Assembly: GCF_000733755.1 (NCBI RefSeq)
Contig: NZ_JPOF01000002.1
Location: 372,001-436,000, forward strand
DNA from: Lachnoclostridium phytofermentans
GTDB lineage: Bacteria; Bacillota; Clostridia; Lachnospirales; Lachnospiraceae
DNA: 64,000 nucleotides
Direction of reading: 5' to 3'
Part shown: positions 51,495 through 61,097 of the stretch, piece after piece
How the letters are laid out: each line of letters starts with the position of its first letter
Position numbering within the stretch: the first letter of the stretch is position 1
Translations under genes and position numbers: made by a program
Notes under the pieces: model-generated
The model's database searches: none
The model's input: only the letters and a program-made list of their open reading frames with translations
What the model was told of the DNA's origin: nothing

Positions 51495-53527
51495 TATACA
51501 GTCACCATCCCAACTGATTGTAATTCCACATTGGATTCAATTTCATTATAAGAAATGACAATTAAATCATTAAAATATTCTTTCGTTAGCTTTTTAAAAT
51601 ACATACGAACAATTGGTGAAGTAATAATAATCGGGTTTTTCCCCAGATTTTCTAACTTCTCCACCTCTTCTTTTACTGATTTCATAATACTACCTGTTTT
51701 CTCAGGGTCTAACGCAAGAAAAGCTCCTTGTTCTGTCTGCTTCACACTATTCATAATTTCTTGCTCTATCTTTGGATCAAGAGTTACTACAGAAGTCATC
51801 TCATTCGATTGGAAGAACTTATTGGATATCGCACGTTTTAAACTCTGGCGTACATATTCTGTTAAAACATCCGTATCTCTGGTTGTAGGTGCATAATCCG
51901 CTAAAGTTTCAAATATGGTCACCAAATCACGAATTGAAATTCCTTCTTTTAATAAATTCTGTAATACCTTTTGAATCTCACCAACACCAAGTAATTTTGG
52001 AACAAGTTCCGAAACTAACGTATGATTCGCTTCGGTTATATTGTTGATAAGATTTTGTACATCCTGCCTTGTGAGAAGCTCATCTAAGTGACTACGAATA
52101 ACTTCCGTCAAATGAGTTGCAATAATAGAAGGCGGATCGACAACAGTATAACCAAAGGATTCTGCTCTTTCTCTCTGGCTTTCCGTAATCCATAATGCTG
52201 GCAAGTGGAAGGATGGTTCAAAAGTAGGAATACCAGTAATTTCTTCTTCTACATATCCTGGATTCATCGCCATATAATGATCAAATAATATTTCCCCTTC
52301 ACTAACTGGAATTCCTTTAATCTTGATTACGTATTGGTTTGGATTTAATTGTATGTTATCTCTTAGACGTATCGTTGGTACAACACAACCTAATTCCAGC
52401 GCAATCTGCCTTCTAATTAAAACAACTCGGTCTAAAAGGTCACCACCTTGATTTACGTCAGCAAGCGGTATAATACCGTAACCAAATTCTAATTCGATTT
52501 GGTCTACTTGAAGTAAGGAAACCACATTTTCTGGTCTTCTAATCTCTTCTCCTGATTGTTCTTCCGTGGAAGCCTCTTCTTCGATATTAGCAATTTTAAT
52601 TTTCTTATCAATTACGGTACCACAGAAGATAAATAATGCACCGTAACTTGTAAATACCAAGAATGGTAATGGAGTTACGATACCTAAAAACGCTAATGCT
52701 CCGCCTACCATATATAATACTTTTGGTATAGAAAAGAGCTGTTTCATTAAAAGATCACCAATATCAGCTTCTTTACTTACCTTAGTAACAACGATACCTG
52801 TGGCTAAGGATATCATTAAGGAAGGTATCTGGCTTACTAAACCGTCACCGATCGTTAGGATTGCATACTTACTAAAAGCTTCCCCTGCAGGTAATCCAGC
52901 CTTCATCATACCCATGATAGTACCACCCGCCATATTAATTATGGTAATGATTAAACCCGCAACCGCATCTCCCTTAACGTACTTAGTTGCACCATCCATG
53001 GCTCCAAAGAAATTGGATTCTTCTTGGATTTTTTCTCTTCTCTCTCTTGCTTGTGCATCCGTAATCGCTCCGGTGTTTAAGTCCGCATCGATGGCCATCT
53101 GCTTACCAGGCATCGCATCAAGAGTAAAACGAGCAGTTACTTCAGATACACGTTCCGAACCTTTATTGATAACAATAAACTGTACAATAATTAATATTAT
53201 AAAAACGATTACACCGATGACAACATCGCCCTGTCCTACGAATTTACCAAATTGAGTAACAACGGCACCTGGATCTCCATCTGTTAGTATTAATTTAGTG
53301 GAGGATACATTTAATGAAATACGGAAGACCGTTGTAAAAAGTAAAATCGTTGGGAAGGTTGACATATTAAGCACTTCTTGTGAAAAAAGTGCATTAAATA
53401 AAATAATCATCGAAATCGAAATATTCAATGCCAAAAGAAAATCGAGCAGTGTGGCAGGCATTGGTACGATTAAGAAGATGATGGATGAAATAATAAATAA
53501 GCCAACACCTAAGTCTGTTTTCTTCAT
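51494..53527 (-). CDS. flhA: Flagellar export channel protein FlhA
   Basis: 677 residues: about eight membrane helices in the first 320, then a large cytosolic domain forming the export ring. Landmarks: FRISLNVSSTKLIL, MPGKQMAIDADLNTGAITDAQARERR (FHIPEP region, in pieces), and DPPSIIATHLTEVIR. Usual length. It overlaps flhF at its 3' end and starts 21 bases after flhB. Confidence 0.96.
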   Translation of the reverse strand: MKKTDLGVGLFIISSIIFLIVPMPATLLDFLLALNISISMIILFNALFSQEVLNMSTFPTILLFTTVFRISLNVSSTKLILTDGDPGAVVTQFGKFVGQGDVVIGVIVFIILIIVQFIVINKGSERVSEVTARFTLDAMPGKQMAIDADLNTGAITDAQARERREKIQEESNFFGAMDGATKYVKGDAVAGLIITIINMAGGTIMGMMKAGLPAGEAFSKYAILTIGDGLVSQIPSLMISLATGIVVTKVSKEADIGDLLMKQLFSIPKVLYMVGGALAFLGIVTPLPFLVFTSYGALFIFCGTVIDKKIKIANIEEEASTEEQSGEEIRRPENVVSLLQVDQIELEFGYGIIPLADVNQGGDLLDRVVLIRRQIALELGCVVPTIRLRDNIQLNPNQYVIKIKGIPVSEGEILFDHYMAMNPGYVEEEITGIPTFEPSFHLPALWITESQRERAESFGYTVVDPPSIIATHLTEVIRSHLDELLTRQDVQNLINNITEANHTLVSELVPKLLGVGEIQKVLQNLLKEGISIRDLVTIFETLADYAPTTRDTDVLTEYVRQSLKRAISNKFFQSNEMTSVVTLDPKIEQEIMNSVKQTEQGAFLALDPEKTGSIMKSVKEEVEKLENLGKNPIIITSPIVRMYFKKLTKEYFNDLIVISYNEIESNVELQSVGMVTV

Positions 53528-53548
53528 CTTTACTGCCCCCTTTCCTTT

Positions 53549-54673
53549 CTATGTTTTTAACGAATATACATAAGCCAATACTTCCGCTACCATCTGGTAA
53601 AGTTCCTGTGGAACCTCGGATTCAATATCAACATTATAATAGAGCATTCTTGCTAAAGGCTTATTCTCAACAATTGGTATCTTGTTCTCCTTAGCAACTT
53701 CTTTAATTTTAGCAGCAAGTAAATCTGCACCTTTTGCTATCAGTATTGGAGCATCGGATACTTCTTTATCATATTTAAGTGCGCATGCAAAATGTGTAGG
53801 GTTCGTGATTACAACATCAGCTTCCGGTAGTCTTTGCATCATACGCCTTTGGGAAGCTTGCCTCATTTTCTGTTTAATCTTACTCTTAACCTGAGGGTCC
53901 CCTTCCTGTTGCTTATATTCATCCTTTATTTCTTGTTTTGTCATTCGCATATCTTTCTTAAATTTCAACTTTTGATAAATAAAGTCTGCGAAACCTACAA
54001 TAAGAAATAAGACACTAATTTTAATTCCTAAATCAAGTACGATATCACCAATAAAGACAATGATTGCGTCAAGGTTTCCCATCTCATACAATAGATATAG
54101 ATTTCCTAATTGATCCTTTAATGCATCATAAACAATATAAATGATGATACCAACTTTTATAATAGACTTCACTAATTCCATGACTTTGTCCATGGATAGC
54201 ATCTTCTTGAAACCACTGAGTGGGTTTATTTTATTAAACTTGGGTTGTAGTGGTTTTCCTGTTATCTTCCACTTCACCTGAAATATATTGACTACGAAAG
54301 CTACCAAAACACCTGCTATAAAAACAGGAAAACAGATTTGTAGAATAGTAATCCCCATCTGATTCAGTAGTTTTGAACCTATTTGATAGGTAATTTCTTC
54401 TTTCGCTAGTGTTTCAATCTCCTTATAAGATTCAGAAAAAGAATCAAGAAACCCACTTGCCATATAACCAGCGAAGGTTTTTACAACCAAAAATAGTGCT
54501 AATAATCCTGCGGCTGTGATTAATTCTTGGCTTCTGGCAACCTGACCTTCTTTTCTTGCATCATCAAGTTTCTTCGTCGTCGCTTCTTCTGTTTTTTCGC
54601 CTCCAGGCCCTTCTTTTGCGAAAAACTGGAGACGATAAGCAACATAAAATTTGTTGTTCTCTGGAATCACCAA
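53549..54673 (-). CDS. flhB: Flagellar export switch protein FlhB
   Basis: 374 residues: EKTEEATTKKLDDARKEGQVARSQEL opening block (in part), four membrane helices, and a C-terminal domain with the NPTHFA self-cleavage site (about 290-295). Cleavage switches export from rod-hook to filament parts. No ATG fits; TTG 54673 or the next codon GTG 54670 follow AAGGGA, so a non-ATG start is likely. Confidence 0.94.
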   Translation of the reverse strand: MVIPENNKFYVAYRLQFFAKEGPGGEKTEEATTKKLDDARKEGQVARSQELITAAGLLALFLVVKTFAGYMASGFLDSFSESYKEIETLAKEEITYQIGSKLLNQMGITILQICFPVFIAGVLVAFVVNIFQVKWKITGKPLQPKFNKINPLSGFKKMLSMDKVMELVKSIIKVGIIIYIVYDALKDQLGNLYLLYEMGNLDAIIVFIGDIVLDLGIKISVLFLIVGFADFIYQKLKFKKDMRMTKQEIKDEYKQQEGDPQVKSKIKQKMRQASQRRMMQRLPEADVVITNPTHFACALKYDKEVSDAPILIAKGADLLAAKIKEVAKENKIPIVENKPLARMLYYNVDIESEVPQELYQMVAEVLAYVYSLKT

Positions 54674-54692
54674 CGCATTCCCTTACCTTTCA

Positions 54693-55460
54693 TCATTTTA
54701 AAAAGGAGACTGCACTCTTTAACATGTCCATCATTTCTGTGAAGATAAAATCTGCAACTGACGGAATCATCATAACCATAAATAGCAAAACAATGAGTCC
54801 AACAAATACTTTTAATTGCAAACCAATGACAAACATATTCATCTGTGGTGCAACTTTAGCTAAGATAGCTAACACCACATTAACGATTAACATCGCTGCA
54901 AAGATTGGCAATATAATACGAAAAGCTATTACAAAAAAATCCACCACAAATTGTAACATCACCGTATAAATAAGAGGGTTTAGTTTAGTCCCACCTACTG
55001 GGATTACCTGATAGGAGTCAACAAGTGCTTTTATGATATAGTGATGCATATTTGTTATTAATAAGAATAACATTACTGCATAGTGATAGAAATTTGCAGT
55101 AATCGTAACTTGAGCATTTGAAATTGGGTCAAACTCATTCACCATCGAAAATCCAATTTCCATATCCATCAACTGTCCCGCGAGGGAAAGTATATGAAAA
55201 CAGATATTAGAAAAGAAACCCATGATGGCACCAGCTAAAGCTTCTCCTACGATAAGTATTGCAAATCCAATCACACCTTCATAAGCTAATTCCGAATAAG
55301 GAATTGTTTGGCTTAATACAACGGCTATCGCTATAGATATGCCTACTTTCACTTTCTGCGGAACATTCTTTAAACTAAAAAATGGACCTGTATAAATAAA
55401 TGCGGATATCCTCACCAGTATCACAAAGAAAAAAACTAACTGATCTACAGGTATTACCAT
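54693..55460 (-). CDS. fliR: Flagellar export protein FliR
   Basis: About 255 residues, six or more membrane helices. ILVRISAFIYTGPFF, NVPQKVKVGISIAIAVVLSQ, QLMDMEIGFSMVNEFDP and MIPSVADFIFTEM are FliR landmarks. Part of the FliPQR core of the export gate. The ATG at 55460 after AGGTG is preferred; a GTG at 55475 overlaps the fliQ stop. Confidence 0.94.
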   Translation of the reverse strand: MVIPVDQLVFFFVILVRISAFIYTGPFFSLKNVPQKVKVGISIAIAVVLSQTIPYSELAYEGVIGFAILIVGEALAGAIMGFFSNICFHILSLAGQLMDMEIGFSMVNEFDPISNAQVTITANFYHYAVMLFLLITNMHHYIIKALVDSYQVIPVGGTKLNPLIYTVMLQFVVDFFVIAFRIILPIFAAMLIVNVVLAILAKVAPQMNMFVIGLQLKVFVGLIVLLFMVMMIPSVADFIFTEMMDMLKSAVSFLK

Positions 55461-55471
55461 AGCATCACCTG

Positions 55472-55741
55472 TCACTGTATAAAGTAACGGAAGTTATCTG
55501 CCAGGTACCAAAAATATTCCGTTATATTTTTCATAATCCAATTACCACAAAGCATAAGTACTAGAAATACTCCAATTAACTTTGGAACAAAAGTGAGGGT
55601 TTGTTCTTGAACTGAAGTTACTGTCTGTAAGACGCTTACCACAAGTCCAATGACAAGTGAAGTAATCAACATCGGAGAAGATACTTTGATAATTAAGAAT
55701 AATGTTTGGCGTAGTAGTTCCACCAATAAGTTTTCATCCAT
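55472..55741 (-). CDS. fliQ: Flagellar export protein FliQ
   Basis: 89 residues, two membrane helices. SPMLITSLVIGLVVSVLQTVTSVQEQTLTFVPK (in part) is the FliQ signature. Part of the FliPQR core. AGGAGGG precedes the ATG; 15 bases from fliP. Confidence 0.95.
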   Translation of the reverse strand: MDENLLVELLRQTLFLIIKVSSPMLITSLVIGLVVSVLQTVTSVQEQTLTFVPKLIGVFLVLMLCGNWIMKNITEYFWYLADNFRYFIQ

Positions 55742-55756
55742 ATACTATCCCTCCTT

Positions 55757-56602
55757 TCAGTAAAAGGTTTTTATCACTGAACCGATGACTAAATTCCATC
55801 CGTCTGCCATAATAAACAATAATATTTTAAACGGCATCGAAATCGTCGTAGGTGGGAGCATCATCATACCCATAGACATTAAAGTAGATGCCACAACCAT
55901 ATCAATTACTAGAAATGGTATGTAAATCAAGAAACCAATAATGAATGCTGCTTTTAGTTCACTGATGATAAACGCTGGAATTAACGCAGTAGATGGAACA
56001 TCTGCCCTGCTTTCTACCTCTGTAACTCCTGCGATATCAAGAAACAATTGCATATCCTTTTCATTAGTCTGATCAAACATAAAATCTCTCAGTGGCTCCA
56101 TACCTTGTGTAAAGGCTTGTTCTTGTGTGATTTCACCTTTTGACAGCGGCTGAATTGCATTGGTATTAATGCTTGTCAGTATTGGTGACATAATAAACAA
56201 CGTCAAAAACAACGCCAATCCAATCAAAACCTGATTTGGAGGTGTTGTCTGTGTACCTAAGGCAGAACGAACAAAGTGAAGCACTACGATAATTCGAATA
56301 AACGAGGTTAACATAATTAATATCGAAGGTGCTAATGTAATCACAGTTAGGATTAGGAGCATCTGAAGTGTAGCGGATAGCGTACCACTCCCTTCTCCAG
56401 AGTTAAAATAAAAGGTTAAATCATTATTATTTACTGCCTTATCATCCTCTGTGTTCGTTGTAGATTCGTTTGTTGTTCCATTCACCTCAGAAGCGTATAC
56501 TTTTTTTGGAGCAGCACAAAAAAAGGTTAATACAAACACCATAATGACGAAAAGCCCAGTAAGGAAAGTCTTCTTATCGATAAGATTACATTTAGACGTC
56601 AT
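55757..56602 (-). CDS. fliP: Flagellar export protein FliP
   Basis: About 281 residues: a cleavable-looking N-terminal signal (about 10-40, AAPKKVYAS), a short spacer, then FliP with LIMLTSFIRIIVVLHFVRSALGTQTTPPNQVL (in part) and the C-terminal MMMLPPTTISMPFK. Main ring of the FliPQR export gate. The start at ATG 56602 is chosen; a TTG at 56614 overlaps the fliO stop, and spacing to AAAGG favours neither strongly. Confidence 0.94.
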   Translation of the reverse strand: MTSKCNLIDKKTFLTGLFVIMVFVLTFFCAAPKKVYASEVNGTTNESTTNTEDDKAVNNNDLTFYFNSGEGSGTLSATLQMLLILTVITLAPSILIMLTSFIRIIVVLHFVRSALGTQTTPPNQVLIGLALFLTLFIMSPILTSINTNAIQPLSKGEITQEQAFTQGMEPLRDFMFDQTNEKDMQLFLDIAGVTEVESRADVPSTALIPAFIISELKAAFIIGFLIYIPFLVIDMVVASTLMSMGMMMLPPTTISMPFKILLFIMADGWNLVIGSVIKTFY

Positions 56603-56610
56603 AGCATATA

Positions 56611-57027
56611 TCAACCTTTTCCATTTGTTTTATTTTTTCCTGTCATTTCTGACAAGATCTGCTTAAAGTTAATTTCTTTCTTCACCTCGGCCTCTCCTTT
56701 GTATAAGAGTTCCTCTTCGGAAAGTTCAGTGATGAAGGTAATATTATCTTTCGTAATTGATATCACGACATAGCGTGTCCCTATCTGAATAATCTGTAAA
56801 AACTTATTCTGCGTAATCCGGTAAGTATCAATCACTTTAAAATTACTATGTTTTAATTGTTTTAATTGCTTATTTGCAACTAATTTCGTTGTAAAATAAC
56901 AACCAACAACTATGAAAATAAACAACAGAAGCAATCCAAACAACTCAAACCAACTCTTGATAGGATCATAGCCTGGAAGAGGCGAATTTGCCTCTGTTGC
57001 AAGAAAAATCTGAACGAGGGAATACAT
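56611..57027 (-). CDS. fliO: Flagellar biosynthetic protein FliO
   Basis: 138 residues: one membrane helix (about 28-48) and a cytoplasmic FliO/FliZ-like domain (LKQLKHSNFKVIDTYRITQNKFLQIIQIGTRYVVIS, in part). It helps assemble FliP. Its ATG overlaps the cheY stop by one base and its end is next to fliP. Confidence 0.88.
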   Translation of the reverse strand: MYSLVQIFLATEANSPLPGYDPIKSWFELFGLLLLFIFIVVGCYFTTKLVANKQLKQLKHSNFKVIDTYRITQNKFLQIIQIGTRYVVISITKDNITFITELSEEELLYKGEAEVKKEINFKQILSEMTGKNKTNGKG

Positions 57028-57389
57028 TAGCCTATCGCCTTCTTAACCGCCTCAAGTACACGGTCCGCTTGGAAAGGTTTTACGATAAAATCTTTCGCTC
57101 CGGATTGAATGGATTCTATCACCATTGCTTGTTGTCCCATCGCTGAACACATAATAACTGTAGCTGTTGGATCCGCTGCCTTTATCTTCTTTAATGCTTG
57201 AATACCATCCATCTCTGGCATAGTGATATCCATCATTACCAAATCAGGCTTTGTCTCATTGTACTTATCTACAGCTTTTAATCCATTCTCTGCTTCTCCC
57301 GCGATGGAATAACCATTCTTTGTAAGAATATCTTTGATCATCATTCTCATGAAAGCTGCATCATCACAAATTAAAATACTTTTTGCCAT
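57027..57389 (-). CDS. cheY: Chemotaxis response regulator CheY
   Basis: 120-residue single receiver domain: acidic pair Asp9-Asp10, phospho-acceptor Asp54 (MMDITMPEM), Thr/Ser at CSAM and Lys in FIVKPF. Carries the signal from CheA to FliM/FliY. AGGAG precedes the ATG. A long A/T hairpin (57426-57465) fills the gap after fliY. Confidence 0.96.
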   Translation of the reverse strand: MAKSILICDDAAFMRMMIKDILTKNGYSIAGEAENGLKAVDKYNETKPDLVMMDITMPEMDGIQALKKIKAADPTATVIMCSAMGQQAMVIESIQSGAKDFIVKPFQADRVLEAVKKAIG

Positions 57390-57465
57390 AACTTTGTTTC
57401 TCCTATTCTTTGATCTGTAATAGTTGTAAGCAATTTTTTATTCCTGCGGTAAAAAATTGTTTTAC

Positions 57466-58689
57466 TTATTTAATAATATCTGTAACTCGAATACCAAATG
57501 CTTCTTCGATTACAACTACTTCACCTTTGGCGACGTACTTTCCATTTACCAAAACATCAATTGGTTCACCAGCGAGTCGATTTAATTCTACAATAGTACC
57601 TGGTGCAAAATCAAGTATTTCTCGGATAGATTTACTAGTTCTACCAAGTTCTACTGTAACCTCCAAAGGCACATCCAATAACAAATCAATATTCTCTGTC
57701 TGTAACAGAGGACTTCCTGTATTAACAAACGGTTGAAACTGTGCGGGTGCGATATTTACATTTTGCACCATCCCTTGAGGTGCTTGTTGCATTCCCATAC
57801 CTTGTAAAGATACCCCTTGCATAGCCATTCCCTGAAGTGGCATCCCCTGCATTTGTTTCATCTGTGGTTGATTTTGTGGTGCTTGCATATTCATAGCATT
57901 TCCCATGTCTTGTGTAAATGAAGTGTTATTAGTAGCTTGTACCGGAGCAGATGTCACTTGCTCTTCTTTTATTGGCTGTTGAGAATATCCAGTGGCTGCG
58001 TTTGTTTCCGTTTCAGTGTATCTCATGAACTGTTCATATAGATCTCTAGCAAAATCAAATGGATATAATTGCATTAGCTCACTATCCACTAGATCACCTA
58101 TTACCATACGGAAGGATACTTTCACAAAACGACCTTTTAAAAATTCAGCGATATCTCCACCATCAATGACCTCTGGGATATCCACAAGACTAGCTACTGG
58201 AGGAGAAATATCCACTTTCTTTTCTAACATAGACGATAAAGAAGTAGAGGCAGAACCCATCATTTGATTCATTGCTTCACCAATAGCACTTAAATGTAGT
58301 TCCGATAACTCTCCCTCACTATTTTTACCATCACCACCCATCATTAAGTCAGTGATGATTTTTACATCTTTTTCTTTTAAGACCAAGATGTTATTTCCAT
58401 CTAAGCCATCCTTATAGTAAATTTGAATAAAAACACATGGGCGATCGTACGCTGACAATAAATCTTCCCACTTAGCATAGGATACCATTGGAGTTGTAAT
58501 AGTAACTTTTTGATTTACCAAGGAAGAAAGCGTTGTTGCTGCAGTTCCCATACTGATATTTGACATTTCTCCTAGAGCATCAATTTCAGAATCCGTGAGT
58601 GATTCGAGATCAGCAGCGGTTTCTATATTTTCGGTACCCATGCCATTTAATAGAGCGTTAATCTCTTCTTGAGATAACATACCATCCAT
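57466..58689 (-). CDS. fliY: Flagellar switch phosphatase FliY (FliN type)
   Basis: 407 residues. N-terminal FliM-binding peptide MLSQEEINALLNGM; CheC-like phosphatase domain with LGEMSNISMGTAATTLSS and IGEAMNQMMGSASTSLSS (two E..N sites); a Gln/Met/Pro-rich linker (about 265-315); and the SpoA/FliN domain (LLLDVPLEVTVELGRTSKSI, in part). Part of the C ring; removes phosphate from CheY-P, as in Bacillus. AGGAG is 10 bases from the ATG. Confidence 0.95.
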   Translation of the reverse strand: MDGMLSQEEINALLNGMGTENIETAADLESLTDSEIDALGEMSNISMGTAATTLSSLVNQKVTITTPMVSYAKWEDLLSAYDRPCVFIQIYYKDGLDGNNILVLKEKDVKIITDLMMGGDGKNSEGELSELHLSAIGEAMNQMMGSASTSLSSMLEKKVDISPPVASLVDIPEVIDGGDIAEFLKGRFVKVSFRMVIGDLVDSELMQLYPFDFARDLYEQFMRYTETETNAATGYSQQPIKEEQVTSAPVQATNNTSFTQDMGNAMNMQAPQNQPQMKQMQGMPLQGMAMQGVSLQGMGMQQAPQGMVQNVNIAPAQFQPFVNTGSPLLQTENIDLLLDVPLEVTVELGRTSKSIREILDFAPGTIVELNRLAGEPIDVLVNGKYVAKGEVVVIEEAFGIRVTDIIK

Positions 58690-58696
58690 CGATTTG

Positions 58697-59674
58697 CTAC
58701 TCCTCTCTTATTATAGTTGAGATTTTTACTGCATAAGAATCCGATGACGCGCCAGGCATGGCTGTGAATTTTTTAATATTACCCACATAAACACTGAGTT
58801 CATCGTCAATCTTTCGATCCAGTTTAATAATATCACCTTTTTGCATTTGAATTAACTCATTTAACGAAATACTACTTTTTCCAAGTACTGCTTTCACTGG
58901 TATTCTAGCTTTCGCAATTGCAGTTTCAATGAACTCTTGGTAATTGGAATCCCCTTTTTCCTGCATTGTTGAATACCAATATTTCGTATTTAACTTGTCA
59001 ATAATTACTTCCAAGCAGGCATAAGGAAGGCAAACATTCATCATACCCTCAATATTTCCAATCTTTATATTCAATGTTACGATTGAGGCCATGTCACTTG
59101 GTGATATAATCTGCGCAAATTGTGAGTTTGTCTCGATACGAATCAATCTAGGATTTAGTTTTACAACATTTGCCCAAGGTTCTGACAAAATATTTGTCAT
59201 AACCGTAAAAATTCTCTCGATAATAACCAACTCAATTTCAGAAAAATCTCTGGATTTTTCAAGTGGATTACCACTACCTCCAAGCATTCGGTCGACTATT
59301 GCATAGCCAACATTTTCTGCTAATTCAATTATAATATTTCCCTCCAGCGGAGAGAAATCTATGATACCAAGCAAAACAGGGTTGGACAGCGCATTGGTAA
59401 ATTCCTGATACACAACTGCTTCGGAGTTAATAACCTCGACTTGTACATTCTTTCTAAGATATGCCGGCAGATGAGTTGACAACAATCTGCCATAATGTTC
59501 GAATATAATATCAAGTGTTCTAAGGTGTTCCTTCGAAAACTTTGAAGGACGGTGGAAATCATAATTCTTTATTTGTTTCTCACCTGTATCCTTGAATTCA
59601 TCTGCATCAAGTTCACCACTGCTAAGTGCAGCCAACAGATTGTCTATTTCGCTTTGGGATAATACATCTCCCAT
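58697..59674 (-). CDS. fliM: Flagellar switch protein FliM
   Basis: 325 residues. N-terminal CheY-binding peptide VLSQSEIDNLLAAL, middle CheC-like domain with GG-type loop MLGGSGNPLEKSRDF, and C-terminal SpoA domain (GDIIKLDRKIDDELSVYVG). It sets rotation sense. GGGAGG precedes the ATG. Confidence 0.96.
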   Translation of the reverse strand: MGDVLSQSEIDNLLAALSSGELDADEFKDTGEKQIKNYDFHRPSKFSKEHLRTLDIIFEHYGRLLSTHLPAYLRKNVQVEVINSEAVVYQEFTNALSNPVLLGIIDFSPLEGNIIIELAENVGYAIVDRMLGGSGNPLEKSRDFSEIELVIIERIFTVMTNILSEPWANVVKLNPRLIRIETNSQFAQIISPSDMASIVTLNIKIGNIEGMMNVCLPYACLEVIIDKLNTKYWYSTMQEKGDSNYQEFIETAIAKARIPVKAVLGKSSISLNELIQMQKGDIIKLDRKIDDELSVYVGNIKKFTAMPGASSDSYAVKISTIIREE

Positions 59675-59705
59675 TGTTTAGCCTCCCAACCTCAAGAAAT
59701 CTGTT

Positions 59706-60227
59706 CTATTCAGTAACGAAGTCACTAAATGATACACTAATAATAAAATCAGAACCAAAAACATCATCTTGAAGTACTTTTAATACATCGGCTTTGATAT
59801 TCTCTTTGTTCTCTTGCACGTTATTAATTGTATACTTCTCAACTTCAGTACGAATCACTTCTTTAATTCTGCCCTCATTGGCTTCCACTAAAGGTTCCAT
59901 TTTACTATAATCCTTATGATTCTTATTCATCACAAGTGACCACTTAACTACAGCATAATGTGTTTTAGAATCACCCTGTTCTTTTTTAAGGTTAGCAGTT
60001 AAACCAGTAATATCGGTAGGTTTATAAGTGTCGATATCAGAGATGGAAAGTTTCTCTTCCTTCACAACCACATTCTCAAGTTCAAGATCAACTGTTTGTG
60101 CCACCTTCGTGATTAATCTGTTCGTCTGTTTTACATTCGGTAGAAATACAAACAGCATGACTATCATTAATGTCATATTAATTAATGTAGTAGCAAGTAT
60201 AATTACCGTTAAGATATTCTTTTTCAT
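59706..60227 (-). CDS. fliL: Flagellar basal body-associated protein FliL
   Basis: About 173 residues: one N-terminal membrane helix (about 4-27), a stalk, and a C-terminal periplasmic-type domain. Supports stator function. The ATG at 60227 is chosen over a TTG at 60248; AAGG is the nearest ribosome site. Placement between motB and fliM is typical. Confidence 0.88.
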   Translation of the reverse strand: MKKNILTVIILATTLINMTLMIVMLFVFLPNVKQTNRLITKVAQTVDLELENVVVKEEKLSISDIDTYKPTDITGLTANLKKEQGDSKTHYAVVKWSLVMNKNHKDYSKMEPLVEANEGRIKEVIRTEVEKYTINNVQENKENIKADVLKVLQDDVFGSDFIISVSFSDFVTE

Positions 60228-60284
60228 AGGAAATACCTTGCCTTTCAAATTTCTTTCATCTGCCTAGTTAATTCAAAGGCTTAC

Positions 60285-61097
60285 TTAGTTTGTATTAAGA
60301 GAATTATATATTCTAATCTCGATACGTCTGTTTTTGGACCTTCCTGCTTCCGTACTATTGTCTGCGATTGGATCATATTCTCCTCGACCAATCCATTCGA
60401 TGTTCGCTGGATTAATACCTTTTACATCGATTAAATACTCTGCAGCATTGATTGCTCTCGCAGCAGATAATTCTTTATTACTACGATAGACTCCAGAAAC
60501 AACCGGTACATTATCGGTGTGTCCAATGACCGAGATTCGATATCCTTTATAGGTTTTTAAGATATCACCGACTTTTGAGAAGATTGGAATAGCCTCACTC
60601 TTAAGCTGAGCTTTACCAGAATCATAAAGTAAAGAACCACTTATATTGATCAGAACATATTGACCTCCTGTTTGGTCTGTCTCAATATCTAGATAATTAT
60701 CTAGATTATATTGAGTGCTCATCTCAGAAATATTATCATACATCTTATCAGTCTCGACTTTGTTTGCTTCTGTCAAAAACTGCTTCAGTTCCTCAATTTC
60801 TTCTCCTTCTGTATCCTCTGTTGTTTTTCCCATATTAGAGAAATACTGTTCAAACTCATTTAATTGTGCAACTCCCATGTTAATTAACTGTCCATCTCCT
60901 ATGGAGGATTGCCCCCCATTAAAAATACTAAAGCTACTGGATAAAGAAGCAGCAATCTGATTAAATTTCTCTTCATCTACATTAGACATTGCAAAGAGTA
61001 ATACGAAAAAGCAGAGAAGTAGGTTCATCAGGTCTGCGAACGTATTCATCCATAATGCTGCTGGCTTTGCTTCATCTACCGATTTTCTTCTAGCCAA
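60285..61097 (-). CDS. motB: Flagellar stator protein MotB
   Basis: About 270 residues. One membrane helix with the proton/sodium-binding Asp in FADLMNLLLCFFVLLF, a plug/linker, and an OmpA-like peptidoglycan-binding domain (ISVIGHTDNVPVV, LSAARAINAAEYL, GRGEYDPIADN). No ATG fits. TTG 61097 gives MARRK..., the usual MotB opening, and follows AAGGTGG; GTG 61109 is the alternative. The start lies inside the motA end, so translation is coupled. Confidence 0.93.
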   Translation of the reverse strand: MARRKSVDEAKPAALWMNTFADLMNLLLCFFVLLFAMSNVDEEKFNQIAASLSSSFSIFNGGQSSIGDGQLINMGVAQLNEFEQYFSNMGKTTEDTEGEEIEELKQFLTEANKVETDKMYDNISEMSTQYNLDNYLDIETDQTGGQYVLINISGSLLYDSGKAQLKSEAIPIFSKVGDILKTYKGYRISVIGHTDNVPVVSGVYRSNKELSAARAINAAEYLIDVKGINPANIEWIGRGEYDPIADNSTEAGRSKNRRIEIRIYNSLNTN